Of a DNA stretch of 64,000 nt, positions 11,183 to 22,788 are shown piece by piece; the first letter of the stretch is position 1; every line of letters starts with the position of its first letter. Under the pieces are notes generated by a model, which saw only the letters and a program-made list of their open reading frames with translations, was not told where the DNA came from and made no database searches. Both the position numbers and the translations under genes were made by a program. This DNA is from Fistulifera solaris (taxonomy: Eukaryota > Bacillariophyta > Bacillariophyceae > Naviculales > Stauroneidaceae), in the NCBI GenBank assembly GCA_030295235.1, contig AP026148.1, positions 124,001 through 188,000 of the forward strand, in the 5' to 3' direction.

Positions 11183-12762
11183 TTATTTCTCAAAAGTGGC
11201 CATGATATCTTGTCCATCCGGCCTTGTTTCGGAAGCAAGAACGGGCACATAAATTTCTCCCTCGCCATCGGCGTAATCTCTTCTCTGTAAGACAATGTAT
11301 GGATGAGACGGTCGAAGCTTTGTAATGGCACCAAGAATGGGAAAGTACGACGTCCCCGACACGTAAATATTCTGAAATTGAAAAATGGTTTCAAACGAGT
11401 TGGCGAAATCAATGCGCTCTTGCCGTCCTCGAACACTTTGCTGACCAGCCGCACTCGGCTTGTCCGTTAAATCAGGATTGATCAAAACAATAGGTCGATC
11501 GCCAACGGCTTGTACCATGGCTTGTAACAACGGGTGGATACTCGTTTCCGTGCCTACCATGGACTGCGTTTCCGAAACGATGTCAGCACGGTATGGTATG
11601 AAATACAACTGCAAGAAATGAGCCAAATATCCACTATACTTACTTGTGGAGCAATCACTAAAAAGACGTCGTCTTGATGTTGCACAATTGTACCATTCTC
11701 CATTTGAATGGTATTGGTCACGTGTTGTGCTCCAACTCCACCAAATCGCACATAATCTCCAACCATCCCTTCATTTTGCTCTCCCTCTTTACTTTGCCAA
11801 TCCATCATTTGTAGCAATTTCGCCACGCCACTCAGTTGTTTGGGAACTCCGGTAAAGATGCCGACCCCCATACTTTCTTGGACGCACACTTTCACGCGCA
11901 GATTTTCTTCAGCCAACCGAATGGCCACAGCCCGAACCATTTCCAATATAGTACCGATTCGATAGGAATCCATACTCGGATTGGTTTCAGGGAACATAGA
12001 AATGAGTTGCATGCGATTCGATAGTTTCCCTTGACTGCAGAGCAAGACAGCTTCTTGCACGGCTGCGGCGGCTTCGTCATAAAAGTACTGTCGGACATAG
12101 CGGTTGTGCGGAACCTGATTGAGATAGAGATTTTCGGGTAACTTTCCAATGCCCGCTCCTTCTAATTGGAAAGCCATTTGTATCAATTTCCCAGTGACTT
12201 GCGGCATTTGCACAATCCAACACAATCGGCATAATTTTCGAACGACGCGGTCAATGAGTGGATAGGTTGCAACGTCAAAATAGTTTGTTGGAACGGTCGG
12301 AAAATCCTGGTAGAGTCGACTTCGCAGTGGAGTGGAATCGAGCGAGAAGTTGATAGTGTTACTTCTTAAAGTGGCGTTGTGTCGGACTCGACATTGCGTT
12401 TGTAACGTCAGCTCAGTGGCAGTAACATCGATCAGCTGTGCACTTTCGAGTTCCATGCTTCCTCCACTCCAAGCATTTGCTTTCGATATCTCTTGCCCTA
12501 GATCCGAAAACGCCTGTGCGAATTGTTTGACTAAATCGGGATGATTTTGGTTCAAATATCCGCAAATGAATTCTTTTTGTTGCAACGTCAATGATGAGGA
12601 CTCATCCTTTACAACAGCATGTCCTGCTACTGCATCGGAAAGTGACAGTGTTCTAGTACGAATATTGAACCTTTGACGAGGAAGCCATGCATAGCACTGA
12701 ATTACTAAACAAACTAACAGCAGGTAACCCGGTTTCGATGATGGTTGCATCTTTGGTTGCAT
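11183..12762 (-). CDS. plastid-targeted DUF1995-like protein with a 35-bp intron
   Basis: Exons are about 11644-12762 and 11183-11608. The intron at 11609-11643 is only 35 bp, with GTAAGT donor and TTCTTGCAG acceptor, and it keeps frame: IAPQ joins LYFIPYRADIV. I start at the Met giving MQPKMQPSSKPGYLLLVCLV; an earlier in-frame ATG at 12801 would add 13 residues. The signal peptide followed by YAWLPRQRF fits a plastid presequence. The central part (DEAAAAVQEAVLLCSQGKL, then EMVRAVAIRLAEENLRVKV) and the C-terminal DRPIVLINPDL resemble DUF1995. Plant members of that family include LPA3, a photosystem II assembly factor. The family call is by pattern and is moderate; function is not established. 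Confidence 0.65.
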
Positions 12763-13448
12763 AATTACTTTTCTTTTCCGTAAGTCTACTCTAGTGACCA
12801 TTACCTCGTAAAGACGCTACCAGTATTTGGAAATTTTAGAGTCTCTGATAACGAATACGGGCAACAAGAAGAGGAAAAGAGTTATAGTCTGTTTTATTGC
12901 GTGATAACAGAATAGGAACAGGATGTTGTGACGATCCTTTGTCATTCAACTACTCTAAGTTACCAAATATTCAAAAAAATTGGAAAGGTCAAAACATCGA
13001 TCGTTCGATCGTATTGGCCCAGGAGTCTCGATGTATGACCCGAAGTGTAAGCGACTTTTTCACACGACTGTATTTTAGTCATGAATCAACATTTTTCGAG
13101 CCAAAGTGTTTCCTATTCTCCGTGCAGTCTCTAGCTCTCTATGCATATAGGAGTGCATTCTATGCAAAAATTGCCTAAATCACGGCAATGACCTTTAGCA
13201 GCGTTTGCATGTTCTTCCTGTAGCGTTAGTATCAGTCGTAGGCGACCTTTCTCCATGGCGGCATTTCAGTCATGTTTTGTTGAGGAAGGCCTTATTCATG
13301 TTGCCATTCTGAAAATAATACCAAAATACTGGACCACAAACGCACGAGGCTTCAAACATCAAAACAACAAAATGGATTTTATCATGTACTTTGTATATGC
13401 TGCCAACCGAAGCATCATTACCAACCCCGTTCACGACAATTTTCACAT
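12763..13448. other. intergenic region
   Basis: It lies between the 5' end of the DUF1995-like gene and the 3' end of the Asn-rich gene. I see no gene. Dispersed-motif copy 3 is at 13064-13087. Confidence 0.55.
13064..13087 (+). repeat. dispersed ACGACTG/AGTCATGAATC motif, copy 3
   Basis: Reads ACGACTGTATTTT followed by AGTCATGAATC, preceded by GAAGTGTAAGCGACTTTTTC, which matches the leader of other copies. Confidence 0.65.
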
Positions 13449-14158
13449 TCATCGCGCCGAATCGCAACTTCCACATGCGCCTCCCCGAGCCAGATATTTG
13501 GCGGCATTTTGCTGTGTGACACAATATTGGTGGCACGATCCGTTTGCGTTGGTGTAGTGAATCATATACGGCATGTAATACATAGTGCAGGCCTTAACGA
13601 GATTTGTTCCATCCTGATTGTCCTGATATGAAACATAACCGCCGTTGTCGGTATCAATGTATTCAATGTCACACACAACCGGTTCTGTGTACGCGCACAC
13701 TGTTCCACAACTCGCTTTGCCCTGAAGAATCAACTCGGCTGCTTGTGTTTTTGGGAGACATTTGATGCGGCAATCTTCGCTGTTGACAGCATTGCTACCG
13801 TAGCGATAATAGTTATCTGTTCCGTAGTATTGGTTGCGGTTGCGGTTGTTGTTATTGTTGTTGTTATTGTTCTTGTTGTTAGCATTGCTGTTCGCATTGT
13901 ACTGACTCGTCGTCGTACTTCTCGGCACGGCGACATACCAACTATTCCCCGATTGACCACACGTATAATCGCAAAGCTCGTCTATATCAAAGTCACTATA
14001 TATGATAGCCCATGCAGTGTGCAAGGCAAATAATAGAGCCTGAATAAACAGAATTGCTTTGAGTAACAGACAATTATATAAACTGCATGGTGAGACAAGA
14101 ATACGCAACTCAACAAAGCAATCACAACAAAGCACAACATACATCTTTTGACCAACAT
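13449..14158 (-). CDS. secreted Asn-rich, Cys-rich protein of unknown function (two exons)
   Basis: Exon 1 (14084-14158) encodes MLVKRCMLCFVVIALLSCVF and on to HHA, a signal peptide. A 44-bp GT-AG intron (14040-14083) separates it from exon 2 (13449-14039), so the intron sits at the end of the signal sequence. Reading through it instead would give an unlikely hydrophobic N-terminus. The mature protein has a Ser/Asn linker with a run of nine Asn. A Cys-rich region follows: CDYTCG, CRIKC, CGTVC, CDIEY, CHQYC and CGSC. Total length is about 221 residues. Several Tyr-rich patches and disulfide-type Cys spacing suggest an extracellular or cell-wall protein. I do not recognise a family. Confidence 0.65.
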
Positions 14159-14443
14159 GGTGTTTTTTCTTGTTAATGATGATTCGTTTGATGGCACGCA
14201 AAAGAAGAAAGAGCATGAAACATTTGAAATCATGAGACCATCTGGAGGATTTTTACGTCAGCAGGTGTCCTTTCTCTATTTAAAATCCTTCTTCTCATTC
14301 AACGACCATCAAGCTTGATTGTACTTCTGCCAACGGAGAAATGAATGTCGAAACGGTAATGCTATGAGGCGAAGCAGCGATCCGTTGCACATCGCCAACA
14401 AAAAAGAAATCGTGTAAAACGCATCCGTCCTAGCGGGTATGAA

Positions 14444-15584
14444 GTACTACCTCCTGGGGGCGATAATTGGCTCAAACCCCTTCCGCGATTCCCCCGTGTA
14501 AATCATTTCCTACTGACTTTCTACGTGAATCCACGTAGAGGAACAAGGACACACGGAAACTTAACGAACTCGATCGACCATGACACAATCAACTGAAGGA
14601 TGCATAAAATTAAGACGGAGCAACAACAAAGGATTATAACGATTGTCAATTGGAAGCAAAGGGATACTGGAGGCGTTCCTTGAGGGTTGTTTGGAAGTAT
14701 TTTGCGAAAAGAACAGAGCGAACGCTGGTGTTTATCGGTGAACGACGGTGAGCAATGACGATCGCGAGGGCAAGAGAGTTTGCTTCGCGAGACGCCTTCT
14801 CTGCCTTTTCCAACAGCCTTCCGAGGGCTCAAAAAGTAACAATGCAGCAATCAGCAGCGTGAACAGGTTTTGGGGATATTAAGGGGTGTTTATTGCCGCA
14901 AAACTCTATTCGAAAAACGATGACGATGGCACAACCAAATGACGATGGACTTTTAATGCTTCGCCACGAAAAAGGCCCCAGTCTCGGCAAGTTGAACTAT
15001 CAGATGCTTTATTGTGGAAGAAATCGCTCTTATTGGGGGTATTTAAGTTGAAATTGCTAGGCTTTTCAAACACCAAAACAATCAACGTTCGCCCTCCAAA
15101 GAATTGCATTGCTGACGAAAGGTTTCCATAGAGGCTTACATAGGTCCGTGTAATTGCGAGGAGAGAAGCGACAATCAATAGGAGGGGTGTCTATAGGCGG
15201 AGCCGACTTTTTGATGAGGAATTTTGTCACGACAGGATATATTGCTTGCATGGAGGACAGCAACAAACACCTGCATCCGGCGTCGTTGTTGTCGTCCGTG
15301 TTGTGCTTCATCTTTCGGTCAAAACGAGAGAGAAAGACCGCGCCAGTGGACAAAACCGGGCACAAGAACTAAAAAAAAGGATTTAAGGTCATGTTTACTT
15401 GCATTTATTCATATTGAATGGTTTGTATTGCCATGAAAATCACCATGGTGATGCCTCCATCGGTGTGTTAACACGTTGGTGACGGAGGGAAATTTTTTGC
15501 CCCCTACGTAATATCACGTAGAATTTCAGTACAAAAAATTACACGAGCCACCGTGGGCCCATTATCGCCCCCCGGAGGTAGTAC
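14444..15584. mobile_element. non-autonomous terminal-inverted-repeat element
   Basis: The left end 14444-14538 and right end 15504-15584 are inverted copies. The outer 11 bp are perfect (GTACTACCTCC at the left, GGAGGTAGTAC at the right). They continue as GGGGCGATAAT, then GTGTAA, and end in a nested hairpin: CTACGTGAATCCACGTAG at the left, CTACGTAATATCACGTAG at the right. The total of 1,141 bp holds no plausible transposase; internal frames are short and look random. This fits a MITE-like or deletion-derivative DNA transposon. I could not identify a target-site duplication, so the exact outer borders and superfamily are uncertain. Confidence 0.6.
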
Positions 15585-16506
15585 CAGTAACAGTACAGTA
15601 CCAGTTACCAGTTAGAGTTTGAAATTCGTTACCTTCGTGGTTCGTGCGAACAGTTCCGTTTTTCATTCGAGCTAGCGTTTGGCTCAGAGTTCATGCTTGC
15701 TTGTTACATGTGCACTACCAGTACAGTGAACAGTAAAGAAGGACCACCGAAAGCAAACGAATGACGAATGACGAAGCGGACTTTAGTCTTTAGTTGTTTA
15801 GTGTTTTCAAAAGCTGAAAGCTCGAATCAACTGTGAACGATCTTAAATCCATGGAATAATTAAAATGTACTGGTAGTTCGAAACTGGACAGCTGATATTA
15901 CAGGTTGTGAAGATATCTGAGTAGATCTTAAGGCAAATATGGACGAAGAATTATAAAGAGCATCTTCTCCTGTTTCCTTTGAGCGTGCCTCCCTTTAAGG
16001 GATGAGATCTTTTTAAGAAGTATCATTACCATGTACATTACTTTAGACGGAAAATCCATAAATCCAATGTTCGTAATTTGTAAGGACTTCAAGCGCAAAA
16101 GGCGGCGCGCGGCGTGCTTCATGCTGAAAACAACGGTACAAAATGCAAACGCCATTCACAGTTTCGAAAAAGCTCACGTTGCAACTTAGGGCTTGACAAC
16201 ACTAATGTTGCATATTGCATGTGTGGTAGATTGACGTTACAATTTTCTCTACTCTTCTGCTTTTTCTTTGCTCATCTCATCAATCTTCGAAATGTCTGGG
16301 ACGTGTTTGGTGTTCTGTTGCAAGTTGCGAGCTCTGAGCGGTGTGCCACTTGCTACATCGACATGGCTACTGCCCAAAAGCATCGGGCAATCCTTTCCAC
16401 GTCCACATTACCAATCATAAAGTTTTTCATCTCGTATAGAACCTTCAACCAGTTTCATTTACAGCAGCATCTTTTTTCCTTTCATAAATAGAAGTAAAGC
16501 ACGAAA
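15585..16506. other. intergenic region
   Basis: About 920 bp between the inverted-repeat element and the Cys-rich gene. Its start is rich in ACCAGTAACAGTACAGTACC-type words. I see no gene. Confidence 0.5.
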
Positions 16507-17010
16507 ATGCATGACCGATGGATCTCTTCACCTTCAGATTCTCAACCCAATCGCAAACCACCTCCGCGGAGTTACGAGCGACAAGATTCTCTTTCAAGGG
16601 CACTCATGACAAGTTCCGAAGCTGTGCTTGATTCAGCTTCATTCTCTCGTCATAATCCGTCATCACACAGAATGAATCGCCCGTTGTCAGCTCCCAAGAG
16701 TCCTCCGACACCGCCTCTGAGACCATCGTCCTCGGCCTCGAGGACATCGATTGAATTGTCTCCGGGCGTTTTCCTGCCCGTACTCGGTTCGCAGGAATGT
16801 TGGGATGCCATCGAGCGAGGTCAATGTGTGAACGCAGAATGTTTTGTTTGTAATGCGCTATTGCAATGCAAAGACGATGCGTCTCATTTCATTTGCCCCG
16901 GCTGTATGACAATTAGTCCGTTGCAACCAACGAGTGCCCGCGTAGAAGCCAGCATAGCGCTGGCTTTGAAGACAGAAGTCTTGCTCGAATCTCTGATATC
17001 CCAGTCATGA
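16507..17010 (+). CDS. small protein with a diatom-type Cys4 domain (paralogue A)
   Basis: A single exon of 167 residues. The first 80 residues are Ser/Pro/Arg-rich and probably disordered. A compact domain follows: IELSPGVFLPVLGS, then ECWDAIERGQC, CFVCNALLQC and FICPGCMTISPL. The two CxxC pairs suggest a zinc ribbon. The same domain occurs in the protein at 47389-48243. I recall similar domains in many diatom proteins, but I know no function for them. Confidence 0.7.
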   Translation: MHDRWISSPSDSQPNRKPPPRSYERQDSLSRALMTSSEAVLDSASFSRHNPSSHRMNRPLSAPKSPPTPPLRPSSSASRTSIELSPGVFLPVLGSQECWDAIERGQCVNAECFVCNALLQCKDDASHFICPGCMTISPLQPTSARVEASIALALKTEVLLESLISQS

Positions 17011-17719
17011 AGAAAGCGAATCATCGTCAACGTAGAGACATGTACTATCATTTCACCACGGCATCGCGTTTTCAAGAAACTATGATAAAACCCTATACTT
17101 TCGCACGAGATTAAAAATCAAGACTTGCATTAGAAAACCATAAAATTGTTAAGTCGAAAACTAGATCCCAAACTTTTGTTGTGATGCAAACTGAAACCGT
17201 GTGGCCTCGTGCGCGAGAAGAGGTCGAACTAGTTTCGTCAGGCGTGTTTATAGAAAAAGGTTTAAGAGAAACTGCAACTGTATTAGTAACTTATTTGTTG
17301 TTGGAAATATGCTGCGGAGGCTTTGTTTTTGAGGAAGGGGCTGCGATTTCCCTTGAAACAATCCTAGGTTTCGCTCTAGCTTCCCATTTCTCCGACTGGA
17401 TTTCTTGTCACGAATCTTGAGGGGCCTTTCCGTCTACTTTCACTTCTAGAGTCAAGTTGCATTGACTAAGAGTTGAAGTACACTTTGTCGCAGCAATACA
17501 CGAACATGTTCGCCGCATGCAAGCAAAGCTGGTAACGCAGAACTTTTCGCAGAGCCTTTTTTTATGCGTTGCGCGAAAGAAAGAAGGCGCCAACATAATA
17601 ACGAACGATTGAATTGTTTTTGTTGATCAATATATTGAGACTCTAAGCCTTTGTTCAATCCTTACCTGCTATTTTCACATATTGGCTTTCGTTTGTAAGC
17701 GTCGCATCGCACAGTAATC
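17011..17719. other. intergenic region upstream of the sorting receptor
   Basis: No convincing gene. The receptor lacks a visible signal peptide, so an unrecognised first exon could lie here. I found no ATG followed by a hydrophobic stretch and a donor that joins correctly. Confidence 0.4.
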
Positions 17720-19376
17720 ATGTCTTCCGAAGTTTCGACGAGTAAACTGAATATACAGGTGCGTGAGAAGCGCTGCCGAGGAGAAAATTGGATCGAAATG
17801 TTGATTTGTTTCATACGAACTGTGTGTGTTTTTCTATTTATCAGCCTTCATTTTGTCCCATTCTCACTCTTGCTCGCACCAGATTCCCCAAAGTCTGTAT
17901 CGTGAGGGCGGATACGATCATCGTGAAGCGCTTTTTGGTGTTCCGCCGTACGGAGGGTCGATTGCACAGAAAGTATACTATTACGACAATGAGGCAGCCT
18001 TGTGCGATCCGAAAGCGAAAGTCGATTCTAAAGACGGCTATCCGACACGTACTGATGAAAAAGGCAACAAACTACCCTGGGAATCACCCTTCATTTTGAT
18101 GATTGATGCCGGGCAACATTGTTCCTTTGTGCAAGCGGTGCGTGCCGCACAACACGCTGGAGCTGCCGCCGTGCTCATTGCCGATAATTTGTGTTTGTGT
18201 GATGATTTGGATTGTGTTCATCGTAATTCAAATCAGCAGTGTCGTAGTACTGAGCCCATTATGGCAGACGACGGTTCAGGAGGTGATATTTCCATTCCAT
18301 CCTTTCTCATGTCGAAGCACGATGCGGATCTTATCAAAGAAACTGTGAAATCGAAAGATCAAATTGTACAAGTGGAGATGGCGTGGAAATTACCGAATGT
18401 TGGCGATCGTGTCGTGTACGAAATCTGGGACCATCCGGCCGAGAAAGTATCCATGGGCTTCTTTCGTGACTTCAAAGTCTATGCCGAAGCACTGGCTGGA
18501 CATGCCTCATTCACTCCAAACCTATTCTTAGTGGATGGAAGTCGGTCTGGCTGTCGTAGTGCTGCGGGAGAAAATATGTGTCTCAATCTTTGTACGAATC
18601 AAGGTCGATACTGCTTTCCGGATCCGGACAACAATATTCAGACAGGGAGCAGCGGGGCAGATGTTGTCGAAGAAACCTTGCGTCGTTTGTGTATTTGGGA
18701 CAAGTACGGCAGCGATGGAGTCGGCGCGCCCTTTTTCGAGTATATTGCACAATTCGATGAGATGTGCCTGTCACAACGCACTCATTTTTCAAGCAACAAA
18801 AGCTGTATTCAGAAAAGTATGAAAGCAGCGAAGATTGATGCGCGCAAAATTGATGATTGTATTAAAGCGTCTGGAGGACTGGAAGGTGATCGAGTCAATA
18901 CTGTGCTGTCGAAACAGCTGGATGCCCTGGCAACTCGAGCAGGCTATGTTATCATTCCATCTGTGAACATTAATGACGCAGTCATGAGAGGTGGCTTGAC
19001 CGCTACAAATGTCTTTGCTGCCATTTGCTCGTCGTTTGCCGAAGGTACCGCCCCCGACGTTTGCACGGCGTGTGCGCATTGTCCTAATGCCGAAGCCTGT
19101 CTGAAAACAAAGTCTTGCAATGCTTTAGGACCCTCCGAAGTTTCGACGCCAACATTCGTGTCGAGTTTGTTCTTAATGGTCGTGTTTTTGGGCGGTTTAT
19201 TTGTATGGCAGCAACAACGGAGACAAGCGGAAATGCGAAATCATGTTCGTAGTATTTTGGCGGATTATGTGCCGCTCCAAGATCAAGAAGATGGTCCTCC
19301 GCCTGTCGGATTCAACCATTGTTATGAAGAAGGCAGCTTCGTGCAAAATAGCAATGGTTCAAACTACATGTCGTAA
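17720..19376 (+). CDS. vacuolar sorting receptor (VSR/BP-80-like)
   Basis: Exons are 17720-17758 and 17883-19376, with a 124-bp GT-AG intron joining SKLNIQ to IPQSLYREGGYDHR in phase. A protease-associated (PA) domain follows (FGVPPYGGSI to SIPSFLMSKHDADLI, about residues 30-190). Next is the plant VSR-type luminal region (NLFLVDGSRSGCRSAAGENM, many paired Cys). A Cys-rich membrane-proximal part, one transmembrane helix (FVSSLFLMVVFLGGLFVW) and a cytosolic tail with the YxxPhi sorting motif YVPL complete it. VSRs carry soluble cargo from the trans-Golgi to the vacuole via clathrin adaptors. The gene model starts MSSEVSTSK with no signal peptide, which a receptor needs, so the 5' end is probably incomplete. 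Confidence 0.85.
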
Positions 19377-19954
19377 GGATGCGCCTCGAACCAACTAAAG
19401 TCTATTTATGATACGGTACAAGTGTATACAGTAGTGGGATGTTATTGAAATCTATAGACACGCCTTGTCTTCGACTTTGGAGCGTCGTGTTGTTCTCAAA
19501 AACAAACTAGATCAAGACAGGGTTGAAAACAAATCAAGTTGTATGGACAAGACGGGTCTTGTCAACTCTATATCTAGCTACTTTCCTCCTAGAGAGAGTC
19601 AGAGAAAAATTGAGCCGATCAGCGTCCCAGTGGTTTCGAAACTTTTACGATTGACTTCTCGTGATATGTCCTATTCAGAAACCGCTACGATCCCCAGACT
19701 ACACTTTTCATAAACATGATGTTGTTTCGTCACGACTTTTCGGCGTTCAACACATTTGTCGCGGAAAAATTTGTACGGAACCTAAAAAGCGCAAGGAGAT
19801 TTCTTGCAAACCATGCGGTGTCACTTGGCGGGAAGCGAATCACTTCGCACAAAACACTAACAGAGACTTTGCAGGAAGGTGTTTAAATTGATTTTTTTTG
19901 ATATTTTTTTCTGAAAGTTCAGGTAAACGATTAAACGTAAAAGTTGTTTTAATC
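19377..19954. other. intergenic region
   Basis: About 580 bp between two plus-strand genes. I see no gene or repeat that I can support. Confidence 0.45.
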
Positions 19955-21118
19955 ATGTCAGAAGGAGGCTTCTTTCCGTGGAAAGTTCAGCGTCACGTGA
20001 CAAAGCCTTCCGCTGACTACTCGAGGCTCTCGTCGCCCTTGCCGTCGCCGCCTAACGGCATGAAATGGCACCAAAACACAGAGACTCGAGAATGGAAGCT
20101 TGTTGCGCAAAAGGACGATATACCTGAATTGATTACGGAAGAAAGAGCGGTTGATAACTTACCTTCTACGCTGCCCCAAAAAGTAGACGATGAGAGCGAA
20201 TGGGAAGTACTGAGCGGTGAGAATCCTTCATCGAGTGAGAGTTATGCCGCTCCTAAAGCAGGGAGTGTAAGATCGTTGGCATCTTTTGAAGGCGGTGACA
20301 TTGCAAGTCATTTGTCGTCGCAATTAAGTCACACATCTTTCAAGATTCAGCGCACCCTGTCGTCTTCTACGATTGATTCCACAGATCCGGGCATTCTTGG
20401 TCCGTCGGGAAAGGGCATTCTAGGTGTCGATTATGTGGAACACGTGATTCTTCCGACGGATACTTTGCAGGGAATTTGTCTAGCCTACAAGATCAATTCG
20501 ACCCGCCTTCGACAAGCAAACCATTTCTCAGGCCATTCGCTCCTTCTTGCTCCCAAGAAATTGGTCATTCCTATTTCCCAAAAAGCGCTCCGCTCTGGAT
20601 TTATCCGGGTACAAGATACAGATGCTAAGCAGTACAAGCTTCATGCCTTACTTGCGGCATATCCGGATCTGTCAGCCTCGGAAGCTTCAGCGTGAGTACT
20701 TTTATTGTATCGATTCCCGTTTGCTTCAGTGGCGACTTGTGTTCTGATGTTATTATTCTTATGGGCTTGCAGTTATCTAGAATTGGCAGACTGGGTACTA
20801 GAAGACGCTTTGCAAACTGCCAAAGAAGACCGAGAGTGGGAGAAGACGGAACAAGATGACCTGAAAGCCGGGGAAATACGAATTCGAATCAAACATGGCG
20901 AGTTTCCGATCGGATACTTTAAAGGAGCCGGTATTCAGCAGAAGGAGATCAAAGAGAAGGTCACGTCAAATAAAACAAAGGTTGTGCCGACAACGAGCAT
21001 TCCAGCCATTGCAACAAAGTCTGTCAATCCCCAGGATGTTTACAAAGCATCTCTTCAACACAATCAGATCGGTGTTGAGTTACAAACTCTTTCTCGTGGA
21101 CAAGGAACTGATATGTAA
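19955..21118 (+). CDS. LysM-domain protein (two exons)
   Basis: Exons are 19955-20691 and 20773-21118, with an 81-bp GTGAGT...TTGCAG intron. The join gives SASEASAYLELADWVLEDAL. Length is about 360 residues. The N-terminus is Ser/Pro-rich. One LysM-like module is visible at about residues 158-205: VEHVILPTDTLQGICLAYKI, then STRLRQANHFSGHSLLLAPK. The C-terminal part is charged and helical (YLELADWVLEDALQTAKEDR). No signal peptide or membrane segment is apparent, so this is more like the intracellular single-LysM proteins of eukaryotes than a chitin receptor. Ligand and role are unknown. Confidence 0.75.
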
Positions 21119-21200
21119 GAAATGATATTATTTGTAAATTAATTGTCTCTTTAAATGTATTTGTTGGAATGTAAGTGTTGCAAAACTACGTAAATGGTCG

Positions 21201-22788
21201 CTATACCTCACCTTTGTTTTTCATCGTTCGATACTGATCTTTGATTTGAACATTGTTTCGAAGGCCCAGTCTGTCCTGATGGGAATCTTCATAATCTTTG
21301 ATTTCTTTCCAGTTTCCCTCACCAAAACGCTCTATTCCTTCACGATTAGCCTGCTTTTCTATGCTACTGAATTTGCGTTTTCGTTTTCGCCTCCTGTGGC
21401 TCTTCGGAATCGCCTCTTCTATCGAAGATTCGGTACTGGAGTTATTTTCATTGGCAGAATTGTGTCGATTCCTACGAGACAGCTGACGAATAAGTGCGTT
21501 TGCGTTTAACGCAGTTTTCTCGTGGTAATTCTCTGATTCTTGGCTTTGTGTGCAAGCGCGATGTGATTCGGCGCGGCTTGATTCAAGGGAAACCCTCTTG
21601 CTGGCCACAGCTCGCTGTTGCGACAGCCGCAAATTCAAGGCTACAATTGGAGGCTGTTTTATTTTTCTAGAATCATCGTCGTCATCGCCGTCGTCCAAGA
21701 ACTGAACGGACTCTTCAGCTTCACCGACACTACCAGAGTGTTCCTGGGCTTGGTCATAATCTCCAGATAATGACATAACATCACTTTTCGCATCCAGTGC
21801 AGCGTTGGTAGTCATATTAGCATTCAAAGAAGTGTTTAAGATGGTCTCTGACAAGCGAACTATCAGGTCAAGCATCTAGATTGTGAAAAGATTGAGAGAT
21901 ACGGTGCGAAAAGAAACGATATTCCCGTTTCATTCGTCTTACCGCGTGCTGTGCATGCGCATACGAGAGCTTTTGCTTTTTGTCACTTAGCAACATGTCC
22001 CGACATCATTGTATGCATTCATTGATATCGCTCCGACGTCTCTTGACAGGCTCTAGTACGTGCTGGATTGAAAAGGGCACCACCATCTGCTCAGGTTCTA
22101 GTACTTGCACTTCTTCGTCTTCTTCGAGCATAAAGTAGCCACCAATCCAACTAGATTCGAATTTCTCCATGGCATCCTGAACACTCAGTAAATTGTCTTT
22201 GTGAAGGTCGCAACGAAAGAATGCGAGAGTGCGCTGATAATGCAACAGTTGCGTTACTGCACGAAACTCGTGTTCTAGCAGATCATTGTGTGCATATTCC
22301 GGCCTTGCCTGCACGACGGCATCGCGCAATCGATTCCACTCGTCTTGCAGCCGCTTCCAGTGTTCTGGACTGAAATGGTATGGCGACAACGCATCATCCT
22401 TCGGACTCCCCACTTGCCCGAGTTGCCATCGAACTAGCTTGTTCGTGTACTCTGCCAGCATATAACGAGCACTGATACGTAGATTGAGAACCGTTGGTCC
22501 TAGATATTCGTGCACTATCTTTTGGGCAGCTTTCATATCGCTTTCACGCACTGCAATCCTCTGAGGGTCGGTCTCCAAAATGATTTCACGACAACATGAA
22601 TCGAAAAGATAAAGTAGTTTTGATTCCAAGTAGGGTGAAGGGGTAATGGAAGTGGCCGGTTGGGATGATATCTGGTTTGAGGGAAGAATTACCGGTGGTG
22701 AAGCATGGTGCGTCTCCGGAGTATTGTGATCGTTCTTTTCCGTGCGGTCATGCGAGGGTAAAAACCACTGAATGAATTTCGAATACAT
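21201..22788 (-). CDS. telobox-type Myb/SANT protein, copy A, with an in-frame TGA
   Basis: Exon 1 is 21943-22788 and exon 2 is 21201-21875 (67-bp intron). The layout matches copy B next to it. The N-terminal helical domain carries KLVRWQLGQVG, then EHWKRLQDEWNRLRDAVVQA. The second exon begins MLDLIVRLSETIL. The C-terminus is a Myb domain: ANREGIERFGEGNWKEIKDY, then LGLRNNVQIKDQYRTMKNKG. The VQIKDxYR stretch resembles the VDLKDKWR telobox of telomere-binding Myb proteins. Exon 1 meets TGA at 22006-22008, aligned to a CGA-type Arg of copy B (ECIQ*CRDMLLSD against ECLRRYRDLLWGD), yet the frame stays open on both sides. This is either a real nonsense change leaving a truncated 260-residue protein, or a sequence error. 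Exon 2 alone could encode the 225-residue Myb part. Confidence 0.65.

Noticed and set aside
14521-14850. 109-codon minus-strand frame inside the inverted-repeat element
   Set aside because: It begins within the terminal repeat, has no transposase motif and random-looking composition.
17181-17420. 79-codon frame between the Cys-rich gene and the sorting receptor
   Set aside because: No recognisable domain, and it does not supply a signal peptide that splices to the receptor.
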